Assembly (NCBI GenBank): GCA_900552105.1
Contig: URYH01000012.1
Coordinates: forward strand, 1-43,293
Length of the DNA: 43,293 bases
Reading direction: 5' to 3'
From: an uncultured Eubacteriales bacterium
GTDB lineage: Bacteria; Bacillota; Clostridia; Christensenellales; UBA1242
The position numbers and the translations under genes are program-made. The notes beneath the pieces are model-generated. The model made no database searches and was not told the origin of the DNA. It saw nothing but the letters and a program-made list of their open reading frames with translations. Positions 1 to 7,777 of this stretch are shown here, in pieces. Every line of letters begins with the position of its first letter. The first letter of the stretch is position 1.

Positions 1-59
1 GTGGAGGGAATCGCAACCCTCCACGCTTTTTGGTTCTTTTTCGCATCTCGAAAAAGAAC
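1..59. repeat. Double inverted repeat at window start
   Basis: Two perfect hairpins lie back to back. GTGGAGGG (1-8) pairs with CCCTCCAC (17-24), and GTTCTTTTTCG (33-43) pairs with CGAAAAAGAAC (49-59). On the plus strand the first hairpin runs into a T-rich tract, so it could terminate a gene entering from the left. A second copy of the same layout sits at 21616-21673, sharing a 25-nt stretch (21-45 here). This suggests a dispersed intergenic element rather than a private terminator. Confidence 0.7.
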
Positions 60-65
60 ACATAA

Positions 66-884
66 TTAGTTTTCATAGAAATCAAATGATTTCATAATTT
101 CTTCCAAGTCATCTTTTGGATTAACCGCTTCTTCAAGGTCAAATCCACTTTCATTGACATCGGGATAGGCATATGGATCGTTTTTTGAAACTTTTGAACA
201 TACCGCTTTGTTAAGTCCAACACTCTCCTCTTCTTCATCAACACTGAGGAATTTGTCAGCAAGCGTTTCAAACCCCTCATCTTTATCCATGCTCATATTT
301 ACAATCGGCTTGATTAGAGTTGGCTTGTCAAGCCCTTCTGGACGAGTTTGTTTTTCGACCGACTTTTGTTTTTGTTTTTTTCTTTCAATTTTGACAACTT
401 CTTTCTTTTTGGTTTTGTTGACACGGCTGAGGAGTGAGCGAATTTGGTCGCCGCTCGTTGTTTCCTTTGACATCTTTGGAATATCAAAGTCCCCCGACAT
501 CACTTCGAGCATTGAATCCTTGAACTTCTTCACCATGTGAGCAACATTTTCGGTTTCAACAAGGTTTGGATATTTTTTTAGCATTTCTTCGAGAAGTTTT
601 TCCCAGCGTGCTTGAAGAGCTGAAAGTTGATTAATTTTTAGTTCATAAACTTTTTTGGAACTATTTTCAATCTCTTTTGCCTTGTCAACAGCAGCAACAA
701 GTGCATTTGAAATGCTCGCTTTTTTTGAGGCAAGGTGCTTTTGACCGCTACGAAGTGCTTCAACCTCAACACGAAGTCTTGTTATCTCCTTGTCTTTTTC
801 AGCGAGTTCGTCCTCGTATTTTTTTGTTATGATGGAAATAAGATACTCATTTTCCCGTCTGTTTTTTTCTTTGTCTTGCTTCAT
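66..884 (-). CDS. Coiled-coil protein of unknown function, 272 aa
   Basis: I do not recognise this protein. The first 110 residues or so are charged and heptad-like, rich in Lys/Glu with regular Leu/Ile, and predict a long coiled coil. A basic Lys-rich stretch follows in the middle, and the C-terminus is acidic and ends near a repeated Asp-Leu-Glu-Glu pattern. There is no signal peptide or membrane segment. I chose the second in-frame Met because GGAGG sits 5 nt upstream of it, made from the codons after the first ATG; starting at 896 would leave the gene without an SD. The start lies 38 nt inside the end of lgt, so translation is probably coupled. A DivIVA/GpsB-like cell-division role is conceivable from the coiled coil, but no diagnostic motif is visible. 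Confidence 0.75.
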   Translation of the reverse strand: MKQDKEKNRRENEYLISIITKKYEDELAEKDKEITRLRVEVEALRSGQKHLASKKASISNALVAAVDKAKEIENSSKKVYELKINQLSALQARWEKLLEEMLKKYPNLVETENVAHMVKKFKDSMLEVMSGDFDIPKMSKETTSGDQIRSLLSRVNKTKKKEVVKIERKKQKQKSVEKQTRPEGLDKPTLIKPIVNMSMDKDEGFETLADKFLSVDEEEESVGLNKAVCSKVSKNDPYAYPDVNESGFDLEEAVNPKDDLEEIMKSFDFYEN

Positions 885-1659
885 TATCTCCTCCATTTTG
901 TTTTTTCTGCTTTATATCCTTATATATAATAAAGCCAATCCACACAAGTCCGCCAATAATCATAAAAATGCTGAGAAGTTGCGAAACGCGAATCCCAGAA
1001 TTTCCAATATAAAGGCTGTCCGTTCGCAGTCCTTCAATCATTGCCCTGCCAATTCCTTCCCAAACAAGATATGACGCAACGACTGCGCCTTTGTTTTTAA
1101 CAAAATACAAAATGACCATAAGAATGGCAAATCCAACCAAATTCCACATGCTTTCATAGAAAAATGTTGCAAGGTGCCAACTCGCGTCCGCCTCAATGTA
1201 TACGGCGTATGGAAACCATTGCAAACGCGGATTTTCAACCACATAACCATAAGCTTCTTGATTGATGAAATTCCCCCACCTGCCAATTGATTGAGCAATG
1301 ATTAGGCTCGGCGCAATAACATCCATAAAACCCGCGATGCTCTTCTTTTTTATCACACACCAAATTATGATTGTGAGCGCACCTGCAATAACGCCGCCAT
1401 AAATTGCCATGCCTCCGTCCCAAATTCGGAACATTTCGGCAAATGTGTAGTCATGAGTATAAAAGATGACATAATATAGTCTTGCACCAATGATTGAAAA
1501 TGGAATAACCCAAAGAGCAAGACTTATCATCTCGTCCATTTTTATGTCTCTTTTTTTGACGTCAGGAATGCAAAGAAGAATTGCGACAAGCATTCCAAAC
1601 GCAATCAAAACACCATACCACGCAATATGCAGTTTTCCTATGTAAAATCCTGGATTCAT
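847..1659 (-). CDS. lgt: Prolipoprotein diacylglyceryl transferase
   Basis: Lgt transfers diacylglycerol from phosphatidylglycerol to the lipobox cysteine of prolipoproteins in the membrane, the first step of lipoprotein maturation. The 270-residue protein has the family's several hydrophobic segments and the signature GRWGNFINQEAYG, with its essential Arg and Asn. The N-terminal HIAWYG and the late GIGRAMIEGLRTDSL segment also fit the family. The start at 1659 is preferred over an ATG at 1668, because the latter overlaps the -10 box. A consensus promoter (TTGACA, 17 bp, TATAAT) ends 7 nt before the chosen ATG and there is no SD, so this mRNA should be leaderless. LspA is encoded at 20138-20635, and candidate lipoproteins are at 10075, 12935 and 36729. 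Confidence 0.96.
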   Translation of the reverse strand: MNPGFYIGKLHIAWYGVLIAFGMLVAILLCIPDVKKRDIKMDEMISLALWVIPFSIIGARLYYVIFYTHDYTFAEMFRIWDGGMAIYGGVIAGALTIIIWCVIKKKSIAGFMDVIAPSLIIAQSIGRWGNFINQEAYGYVVENPRLQWFPYAVYIEADASWHLATFFYESMWNLVGFAILMVILYFVKNKGAVVASYLVWEGIGRAMIEGLRTDSLYIGNSGIRVSQLLSIFMIIGGLVWIGFIIYKDIKQKKQNGGDNEARQRKKQTGK

Positions 1660-1666
1660 AGAAAAC

Positions 1667-1695
1667 ATTATATAAACAAAAAATTATTGTGTCAA
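1667..1695 (-). promoter_or_regulatory. Sigma-A promoter of lgt (leaderless)
   Basis: On the minus strand TTGACA (1690-1695) and TATAAT (1667-1672) are separated by 17 bp. Only 7 nt separate the -10 box from the ATG at 1659, which puts the expected transcription start at the start codon itself. Confidence 0.85.
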
Positions 1696-1750
1696 TTATA
1701 TCAAAAAATATAAACCTCAAATTTTGCCAAATTCGACAAGCAAAAACAAA

Positions 1751-1784
1751 AAACGCGGAATCATTTTTCCGCGTTTTCTTTTTG
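1751..1784 (-). terminator. Terminator of the 346-aa gene
   Basis: The 10-bp stem AAACGCGGAA (1751-1760) pairs with TTCCGCGTTT (1767-1776). On the minus strand it is followed by a T-rich run. It lies just downstream of the stop codon at 1789. Confidence 0.85.
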
Positions 1785-1788
1785 TTTG

Positions 1789-2829
1789 TTATTTCTCGAT
1801 ATCTGTTTTATAAATTGCAACATAATTGCTCAAAGTGTCTTGAATTGCTTGTGCTTGTTCGCAATCAAGTTTTTTTAGAGCATCAAGACCAATTTTGCCA
1901 GATTTTGAATTGACATATTCCGAAGCATATTGAGCAAATTGTGATCTGGTCAAATATTTGACTTTGTCGTTTTTGGCTGCAACATCATCAATTACTTGAA
2001 CCTTCTTCATGTCCTTGTTCTCAGAAAGTTTTGAACATGCATTTGCCAAAATAACAAGTTTTGATAAGCTAAACATCGTATTATTGCTCCCAACAACAAA
2101 TCTATCAGGAACAAGACCTGCAGTGATTGGATAGTTCACACCAAATCTTTTGAATGTTGCTCGAGTTGTTGGCATGCCATTTCTGAATTGTGTTTGAGCC
2201 TTTTGGAACAAATCACTTGGATCATAGCCTTTTGTGTCATCAGATGTTGCTGCCATTTGATATCTGATCTCATTGTCGACGCCCCCGACAAATATGCCAC
2301 CTTCTTTTGCTCCATAGCCTTTTATTCTGTTGACAAATTCGCCACCACCGAGTTTAGGCATTGATTCCATCCAACCCATTTCTTTCATTGGTCCAATGCC
2401 ATAAGACTTGATGATTTTATCTCTTTGCTTTTGCCATTTGCCAACTTTTTTGCTTTTCAATTCAGCAATTTTGATTTTTGATTTGCAAATAGCAAGTTTT
2501 TTCATGCTCTTTTTGTCTTTTTTTGTTGTGTTATTTGCTTCCCAAAGATCAGCAAAATCATCATCACGATTAACTTTATAAGAAAAAGAGTTGACTTTTT
2601 CCATCAATGGCATACGTCCCCACTTGAGTGCAGTGATTTGCCTTTTATAGTTCCTTACAAGCGCTTTGTTAAGTCTTTTTCCTGTGAGTTTTCCCTCGTA
2701 TGCTTTTTTCTGCAATTTTGCAGCTCTATCACGTGGTGCACCTTTCACCGATCCGTATATGGCTGCCGCTGCAGAAACGGCCATGCCAGCGAGCGTTCCA
2801 ATAACAATACTAGTTACAATTCCTACCAT
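1789..2829 (-). CDS. Hypothetical protein, 346 aa, N-terminal hydrophobic segment
   Basis: I do not recognise this protein. Residues 3-28 or so form one hydrophobic, Gly/Ala-rich segment that could be a membrane anchor or glycine-zipper helix. It is followed by a strongly basic stretch to about residue 70 (many Lys/Arg), and the rest reads as a soluble domain. The C-terminal half contains alternating hydrophobic and polar segments but no motif I can name. The gene has its own promoter and a clear SD (GGAG before the ATG), and it ends at a strong terminator, so it is monocistronic. It is divergent from the membrane-protein gene at 2951. Its codon use matches the neighbouring genes, so it seems native. 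Confidence 0.8.
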   Translation of the reverse strand: MVGIVTSIVIGTLAGMAVSAAAAIYGSVKGAPRDRAAKLQKKAYEGKLTGKRLNKALVRNYKRQITALKWGRMPLMEKVNSFSYKVNRDDDFADLWEANNTTKKDKKSMKKLAICKSKIKIAELKSKKVGKWQKQRDKIIKSYGIGPMKEMGWMESMPKLGGGEFVNRIKGYGAKEGGIFVGGVDNEIRYQMAATSDDTKGYDPSDLFQKAQTQFRNGMPTTRATFKRFGVNYPITAGLVPDRFVVGSNNTMFSLSKLVILANACSKLSENKDMKKVQVIDDVAAKNDKVKYLTRSQFAQYASEYVNSKSGKIGLDALKKLDCEQAQAIQDTLSNYVAIYKTDIEK

Positions 2830-2851
2830 TGTTTGTCTCCTTTTTTGAAAT

Positions 2852-2879
2852 ATTATAGCATTTGTGAGGATTTTGTCAA
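2852..2879 (-). promoter_or_regulatory. Promoter of the 346-aa gene
   Basis: On the minus strand TTGACA (2874-2879), a 16-bp spacer and TATAAT (2852-2857) precede a leader of about 15-20 nt containing GGAG before the ATG at 2829. Confidence 0.8.
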
Positions 2880-2950
2880 TATGGATATCTCGAAAATTTT
2901 TGATTTTTTTAAATCTGTTTAAAACACGGAAAAGTGTCTATAAATAGTAT

Positions 2951-3781
2951 ATGAAAAACTTTATTAAGAATATAAATATATTTACTATAATTAGCACGCT
3001 CGCCCGTGTCTTTTTGGAATTTGTTGTTTCGTTTGTGTGGATAAGATATTTTGTGAGAGACTGGGTCATCGCACTGGTCTGCTCACTTCTTTGTTCTGCT
3101 CTTGTGGAAGTTGGATTGTTTTTTATAAAAAAAAGAAAACAGGCAAAAAATGGAAACAAGAAAGAACTTGAAAAACAGATTGAAGAAACAACTCTGACAT
3201 TTCTTTTTTCAGAAGACAAAGAAAACCTAAACTTTTTTCACAAACTTGCATCCCTCAAACACAAAGCAACCAAAAAAAGTCGCTTTGTTGTTGTTGAAAA
3301 TCCGGACAAAAAAGTTGTGCTATTACCCTTTTATACCTATCAAAACTTTTCGTGTGACAACTTGCTTTTTTGCCTGAATCTTGCAAAAAAGGAAAATCCC
3401 AAAAAAGTTGTCATTACGACTGGAAGCGTTGACCCCGAAGTCCACAAACTTGCAAAGCATTTTCAAGATTTTGAAATTGTGATATTGGACAAGTTTGATA
3501 CTTTTCACAAACTGCTTAAGTTTTATGATTGCTTTCCCGAAATCAAAACAAAAATCCCTGCTGACACTCGACCTTCAAAACACGAAATTTTGAGTGTTGC
3601 ACTCAACCGAAAACGAAGCAAGGGTTATTTTTTTGCATCATTCATTTTGCTGCTTTCAAGTTTTGTTGTTCGCAAAAACATATATTATTTGATTATAAGC
3701 AGCCTTTTGCTTGTGCTTGCGTTGGTTTCATTTTTCAATCCAAGGTTCAACAAAGCCACTCCAAACAACATTTTGGATTAA
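2951..3781 (+). CDS. Membrane protein with a soluble central domain, unknown function, 276 aa
   Basis: Two hydrophobic helices sit at about residues 10-55, then a basic loop. A soluble domain follows at about 75-215, and two more helices at about 225-265. The soluble part contains a strand/helix pattern (KKVVITTGSVDPEVHKLAKHF, then EIVILDKFDTFHKLL). This loosely resembles the end of Mrr/type IV restriction-like folds, in which a VVITT strand is followed by a helix and an IVLID strand. The catalytic D-x(n)-E/Q-x-K set is not obvious, so this is only a hint. The start has no SD; a TATAAA lies 6 nt before the ATG, which fits the leaderless class in this window. It is followed by the GtrA-like gene on the same strand, which has its own promoter. 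Confidence 0.75.
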   Translation: MKNFIKNINIFTIISTLARVFLEFVVSFVWIRYFVRDWVIALVCSLLCSALVEVGLFFIKKRKQAKNGNKKELEKQIEETTLTFLFSEDKENLNFFHKLASLKHKATKKSRFVVVENPDKKVVLLPFYTYQNFSCDNLLFCLNLAKKENPKKVVITTGSVDPEVHKLAKHFQDFEIVILDKFDTFHKLLKFYDCFPEIKTKIPADTRPSKHEILSVALNRKRSKGYFFASFILLLSSFVVRKNIYYLIISSLLLVLALVSFFNPRFNKATPNNILD

Positions 3782-3784
3782 AAT

Positions 3785-3813
3785 TTGACAACAAAAAAAT
3801 TTTTGTGTAAACT
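3785..3813 (+). promoter_or_regulatory. Sigma-A promoter of the GtrA-like gene (leaderless)
   Basis: TTGACA (3785-3790), a 17-bp spacer and TAAACT (3808-3813) are followed after 7 nt by the ATG at 3821. No SD is present. Confidence 0.8.
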
Positions 3814-3820
3814 CTCACAC

Positions 3821-4378
3821 ATGGAAAAAAACAAAAAGAAAGAAATTCTGAGATTTTTTAAATATCTCATATTCACTTGCTCCGCTGGCATCATTCAGTT
3901 TGGAACAACAACGCTTCTTAATGAAGTGGCAAAAATCGATTATTGGATCGCCTATCTCGTGGGACTTGTTCTCTCGGTTGTGTGGAATTTCACTTTCAAC
4001 CGAAAATTTACTTTTAAGTCCGCAAACAACATTCCAATCGCAATGGCAAAAGTTGCTGCATACTATGTTGTTTTCACACCGCTCTCAACTTGGTGGAGCA
4101 ATGCTCTGACGGGAATTGGCTGGAATGAATATATTGTTCTTGCGGGAACGATGATAATCAACTTTGCAACCGAATATTTGTTCTGCCGCTTTGTTGTGTT
4201 TGGAAAATCAATCGACACGGCAATTGGCAAAAAAGAACAAGAAATCGAAATCGCGAAAATTCAAGTTGAAGAAAACATCGCTCAAATGCCAAACCAAGAA
4301 ACCGAGCCAAATGTTCCCGACATTCTCAAATCAGATTTAGACGAGAACAAAGACAAAAACAAAGACGAGGTTGTTTAG
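3821..4378 (+). CDS. GtrA-like membrane protein, 185 aa
   Basis: GtrA family proteins are small four-helix membrane proteins thought to move lipid-linked sugars, or otherwise assist cell-surface polysaccharide synthesis. The four hydrophobic helices and the hallmark WNFTFNRKFTF between helices two and three are visible, with a second family-like aromatic motif (FCRFVVF) after helix four. The C-terminal 50 residues or so are a charged, Glu/Lys-rich cytoplasmic tail that is longer than usual. I start it at MEKNKKK (3821) rather than at an upstream in-frame TTG (3785), because that codon lies in the -35 box. The gene ends in a terminator shared with asd on the opposite strand. No glycosyltransferase partner is nearby, so the lipid substrate is unknown. 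Confidence 0.88.
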   Translation: MEKNKKKEILRFFKYLIFTCSAGIIQFGTTTLLNEVAKIDYWIAYLVGLVLSVVWNFTFNRKFTFKSANNIPIAMAKVAAYYVVFTPLSTWWSNALTGIGWNEYIVLAGTMIINFATEYLFCRFVVFGKSIDTAIGKKEQEIEIAKIQVEENIAQMPNQETEPNVPDILKSDLDENKDKNKDEVV

Positions 4379-4391
4379 CCTCGTCTTTTTT
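4361..4391. terminator. Bidirectional terminator between GtrA-like gene and asd
   Basis: AAAGACGAGG (4361-4370) pairs with CCTCGTCTTT (4379-4388). The hairpin is flanked by A and T runs, so it can stop transcription from both sides. It overlaps the stop codon of the GtrA-like gene. Confidence 0.9.
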
Positions 4392-4394
4392 AAA

Positions 4395-5387
4395 CTATTT
4401 ATTAAGCAAAAGTTCAAGAATCTCAATCGCGTTTGATGCTGCACCTTTTCGAATGTTGTCAGACACAGTGAAAAAGTGGACTCGTTTTGGATTGTTCAAA
4501 TCAAGCCTCAACCTCCCAACATAAATCTCATCTGTTCCCGTGGCATGGGTTGCAACTGGATAAACAGATTTTTTTGGGTCATCAAGAACAATGATTGACG
4601 GATAATTTTTTAGTGCTTCTTTTGCAGAACAAATATCAACATCGTTCCTGAAAGTTGCAGAAACCGAAATTGAATGAGAATTTTCAACCGGCACACGAAC
4701 GCAAGTTGCCGAAACTTTTAGATTTGGTTTTTTCAAAATCTTCTTGCTTTCGTTCACCATTTTTAATTCTTCTTTTGTAAAACCATTGTCACAAAAATCG
4801 TCAATTTGCGGAATGCAATTATTGAAGATTGGATATGGGTAGAACTCAGGATTTTCGCCTTTTGTTGTTCGAGCAAGGTCAAGCACCCCCTTCATTCCGC
4901 TTCCGCTGACTGCTTGAAATGTCACATAATCCACTTCCTCCAAGCCAAAAAGATGGTCAAGTGCTTTGAGTGGCGCCACAACCCCAATTGTCGAGCAATT
5001 TGGATTTGCGATGATGCCGTGGTTTTGATACGCATCTTCTGGATTTACTTGCGGAACAACGAGCGGAACATTATTATCCATTCTCCAAAAACTTGAATTA
5101 TCAATCACCGTTGCACCATATTTAACAAATATTGGAGCAAATTCTTCCGATCTTGACCCACCAGCAGAAAAAAGCGCATAATCAATTTTTTTGTTTTTGA
5201 TGTTTTCTTCGGCGAGTTTTTCAACAACAACCTCTTTCCCCAAAAAGTGAAGCACTTTCCCTTCACTCTTTGCACTCGCAAACAAATAAATGTTTGCAAT
5301 CGGCAATTTTTTTTCCGCCAAAACTTTGAGAAAACTTCCGCCAACCATTCCAGTGGCGCCGACCACTGCCAAATTAATTTTTTTCAT
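4395..5387 (-). CDS. asd: Aspartate-semialdehyde dehydrogenase
   Basis: Asd reduces aspartyl phosphate to aspartate semialdehyde with NADPH, the second step of the aspartate family pathway towards lysine, diaminopimelate and dipicolinate. The 330-residue protein begins with the dinucleotide-binding motif VVGATGMVGGSF. It has the catalytic cysteine in NPNCSTIG (about residue 131) and the substrate-binding GRLRLD segment near the C-terminus. An upstream in-frame GTG at 5390 exists, but GAGG is better placed for the ATG at 5387. The gene starts 6 nt after the lysC stop, so the two form an operon. Together with dapA and dpaAB nearby, it supplies the precursor of dihydrodipicolinate. Confidence 0.96.
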   Translation of the reverse strand: MKKINLAVVGATGMVGGSFLKVLAEKKLPIANIYLFASAKSEGKVLHFLGKEVVVEKLAEENIKNKKIDYALFSAGGSRSEEFAPIFVKYGATVIDNSSFWRMDNNVPLVVPQVNPEDAYQNHGIIANPNCSTIGVVAPLKALDHLFGLEEVDYVTFQAVSGSGMKGVLDLARTTKGENPEFYPYPIFNNCIPQIDDFCDNGFTKEELKMVNESKKILKKPNLKVSATCVRVPVENSHSISVSATFRNDVDICSAKEALKNYPSIIVLDDPKKSVYPVATHATGTDEIYVGRLRLDLNNPKRVHFFTVSDNIRKGAASNAIEILELLLNK

Positions 5388-5393
5388 CACGCC

Positions 5394-6608
5394 TCACAAT
5401 TCAAATCTTTTTGCCAAAATTTCAATCGCTCTTTGTTTATGCTTTTCATCAACCGTAAACGACAAAGAAATTTCCGAATTTGCAACAAAACCATATTCAA
5501 TTTGATTTTCAATCAAAATTTCTGAAACAAGCGCTGCGATTTTTGTGTGTGTTGCAAGCCCAATGCCAACGAGCGAAATTCTTGCCAAACCACTATGGAT
5601 TTCAACAACACCGCCACGAATCAACGCACCAATGCTTTCTCCAAGTTCTGTTTGTATTTTTTGTTTAACTTCTTCCAGTGCCCCATCAAGCACTCCAAAA
5701 GAAAATATTGCTTTTTCGCCTGATATGATTGAGGAAAGCATTTCATAGTTTGTCAAACTCTCACAAAGCTTGTAGACTGCACTCCAATATTTTGTGTCGT
5801 AGCGGTTGAGTGTGAGAACAACCGCATTATATCGGTCTTTTTGTGTTATTGCACGGATTGGCATATGTTCAATATTCACATTTTCCATAATCCAAGTTCC
5901 TTTTGTTTTATCAACTTCAAGTGTTTTTCCAAGATAGAGCGGAACACGATATTTGCACGCAAGTTCAACACTCCTTGGTTCCAAAACTTTTGCACCGCAC
6001 ACTGCCATTTCCATCATGTCAGAATAGGTTATTTCGTGCAGTTTTTTGGCGAATTCAAATATTCTTGGGTCAACACTATGCACCGCTTCAACATCTGTAT
6101 AAATTTCGCAAGCACACCCAAGACTTGAGGCGAGTGCAGTCGCGGTTGTGTCAGAGCCACCACGCCCAAAAGTTGTTATGTCGCCAAAAATGTCCTCGCC
6201 TTGAAATCCTGCAACAACAACAATTTTTCCTTCTGAAAGGTGCTTTTTTATCCTTTTTACATCAATTTTTTCAATATATGCATGAGTGTGGTCGCTGCTT
6301 GTCAAAAATCCCGCCTGACCACCACTGAGAGACACTGCCCGCTCGCCAAGTTTATGCAGCGCGATTGAAAGCAGTGCGACAGATTGAAGTTCTCCTGTTG
6401 AGAGAAGAACATCGAGTTCTCGTTTGTTTGGAGTGTCTGTAATTTCATTTGAGAGAGCAATGAGTTTGTTTGTTGTTCCACCCATTGCCGAAACCACAAC
6501 AACAAGTTCCTCGCCCGACTCATGACAAGCATGCAAATGTTTTGCAATCGCCGTGATTTTTTCTGTTGTTGAAACGCTCGACCCCCCGTATTTGTGAACA
6601 ACCACCAT
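5394..6608 (-). CDS. lysC: Aspartokinase
   Basis: Aspartokinase phosphorylates aspartate and commits it to the lysine/threonine/diaminopimelate branch. The 404-residue protein opens with the kinase signature KYGGSSV (residues 6-12). It has FGRGGSDTTATALA, typical of the catalytic domain, and the C-terminal 130 residues or so carry a pair of ACT-type regulatory folds. The length fits the monofunctional class (LysC/DapG type) and no homoserine dehydrogenase is fused. GGAG lies 7 nt before the ATG. I saw no lysine riboswitch in the 58-nt gap upstream, so feedback probably acts through the ACT domains. By position beside dipicolinate genes it corresponds best to Bacillus dapG, but paralogue assignment is not possible from one copy. 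Confidence 0.95.
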   Translation of the reverse strand: MVVVHKYGGSSVSTTEKITAIAKHLHACHESGEELVVVVSAMGGTTNKLIALSNEITDTPNKRELDVLLSTGELQSVALLSIALHKLGERAVSLSGGQAGFLTSSDHTHAYIEKIDVKRIKKHLSEGKIVVVAGFQGEDIFGDITTFGRGGSDTTATALASSLGCACEIYTDVEAVHSVDPRIFEFAKKLHEITYSDMMEMAVCGAKVLEPRSVELACKYRVPLYLGKTLEVDKTKGTWIMENVNIEHMPIRAITQKDRYNAVVLTLNRYDTKYWSAVYKLCESLTNYEMLSSIISGEKAIFSFGVLDGALEEVKQKIQTELGESIGALIRGGVVEIHSGLARISLVGIGLATHTKIAALVSEILIENQIEYGFVANSEISLSFTVDEKHKQRAIEILAKRFEL

Positions 6609-6666
6609 TTGTTTCTCCGAAAATTTTTTTGAACCTATGCATAATATGAAAAAACCTTGACTGAAG

Positions 6667-7689
6667 TTAATTTATCGGAAAATTTGTTTTTATGTCTGAT
6701 ATGATTTCGCTGGTAATGGTTTTATGTTTTGAAAAATCAACATAGCCTCGATATATCTTTTCAACTTCAAAATGATGTCCACGTGCCACTGCCAAAAACT
6801 TTGTGGCAAATGCCAGCATTCCGTCAATCATAAATTCATTATTGACATAGAGTTCGAGATTTGGGCAATTTCCAAGATTTAGTTTTTCGGACGCTCGCTC
6901 AATCAACACACCCCGCTCCGGCAAATACAAAGACTCAATGTTTTTTGGACTGAGATAGTCATGAAAGCATATCACCTCATATCCTTGTTGCTCAAAAACT
7001 TCTGATAGTCCAAAAAACAATTCAGTTGCATCATTCACTCCGAGTCTTGCTTTCAAAACTTTTTTATAAGCGTTGTCTTTATCAAAGTTTTTTTCTCCGT
7101 CATCACTCAAAACTGTTCGGAACAAGTGGCGAACACAGCCCTCTTTTTCAAGTTTGTCGCCACACACTTTTTCAATAAATTTGTTAAATAATTTATCCAA
7201 ATCATTGCTTTTTTGCGAATTTTTTTCAATTTTGGCATTGATTTCATATAATTTGCCAACAACTTCAAGAATTTGTTCAATATATGAATAAGCATGTTTT
7301 TTCTTTATGTATAATTTTTCAATCTCTTTTCTTTTTGTTCGAATGCTGTCAGAAATGGACTCGCCAAGATTGATGATTTTTGAGTCAGCCCCTGGAATGT
7401 TTGCTTCCCTGACATGTGGACTTGTGCCGTCAACAATGGCGACATTCCTTTCTTTCAACAAAACACCATCAAGTGACTCAGGGTCAGAGGAACAATGAAA
7501 ATATTCAATGCTCTCACCCAACCCGCCAAAGAACTTGCCAACATTTTTCATGAGTGTGCTTTTGCCTGTGCCTGAGCCTCCTTTTAGGATATAAACATAT
7601 CCGTCACGGGCAGGACTTGTGGCAAAATCAAAATAATTGCAAAATCCCTCATTTGTGTTTGCACTTAAAAAATAATGTTTGCTTTCCAT
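6667..7689 (-). CDS. P-loop ATPase, PRK06851-like, 340 aa
   Basis: The N-terminus reads MESKHYFLSANTNEGFCNYF, then GYVYILKGGSGTGKST, a Walker A motif at about residues 35-48. This combination of a short HYF..NT..GF lead and an early P-loop resembles the uncharacterised Clostridia/Bacilli ATPase family known as PRK06851. Its substrate is unknown. A basic, helical middle part (about 110-170) follows, and the C-terminal half reads as a second alpha/beta domain in which no P-loop is evident. I start it at 7689 rather than at the ATG at 7746. TATAAT (7696-7701) ends 6 nt before this ATG, and the extra 19 residues would not fit the family start. It lies between lysC and divergent dpaA, which hints at a link to sporulation, but this is inference from position only. 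Confidence 0.8.
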   Translation of the reverse strand: MESKHYFLSANTNEGFCNYFDFATSPARDGYVYILKGGSGTGKSTLMKNVGKFFGGLGESIEYFHCSSDPESLDGVLLKERNVAIVDGTSPHVREANIPGADSKIINLGESISDSIRTKRKEIEKLYIKKKHAYSYIEQILEVVGKLYEINAKIEKNSQKSNDLDKLFNKFIEKVCGDKLEKEGCVRHLFRTVLSDDGEKNFDKDNAYKKVLKARLGVNDATELFFGLSEVFEQQGYEVICFHDYLSPKNIESLYLPERGVLIERASEKLNLGNCPNLELYVNNEFMIDGMLAFATKFLAVARGHHFEVEKIYRGYVDFSKHKTITSEIISDIKTNFPIN

Positions 7690-7695
7690 ACTAAA

Positions 7696-7701
7696 ATTAT
7701 A
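7696..7701 (-). promoter_or_regulatory. -10 box of the PRK06851-like gene (leaderless)
   Basis: TATAAT on the minus strand ends 6 nt before the ATG at 7689. No convincing -35 hexamer is visible at the usual distance and no SD is present. This box decides the start codon chosen for the gene. Confidence 0.55.
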
Positions 7702-7734
7702 TTTTTGCAACAAATTTTTTGTGCGTGCAATGTC

Positions 7735-7761
7735 ACACAAACTCATATTTTCTCATAGGTT
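7735..7761 (+). promoter_or_regulatory. Possible mother-cell sigma (E/K-type) promoter of dpaA
   Basis: Upstream of dpaA there is no good sigma-A -10 box, but CATAGGTT (7754-7761) fits the CATANNNT element of SigE/SigK promoters. An AC-containing element (7735-7738) lies at roughly the right distance. The predicted start is just before the GGAGG SD at 7769-7773. Bacillus dpaA is under SigK, so the assignment is plausible but weak. Confidence 0.35.
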
Positions 7762-7777
7762 GTTTTATGGAGGAAAA

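Noticed and set aside
6609..6666. Lysine riboswitch before lysC
   Set aside because: The gap is only 58 nt, far too short for the riboswitch, and no conserved helices are seen.
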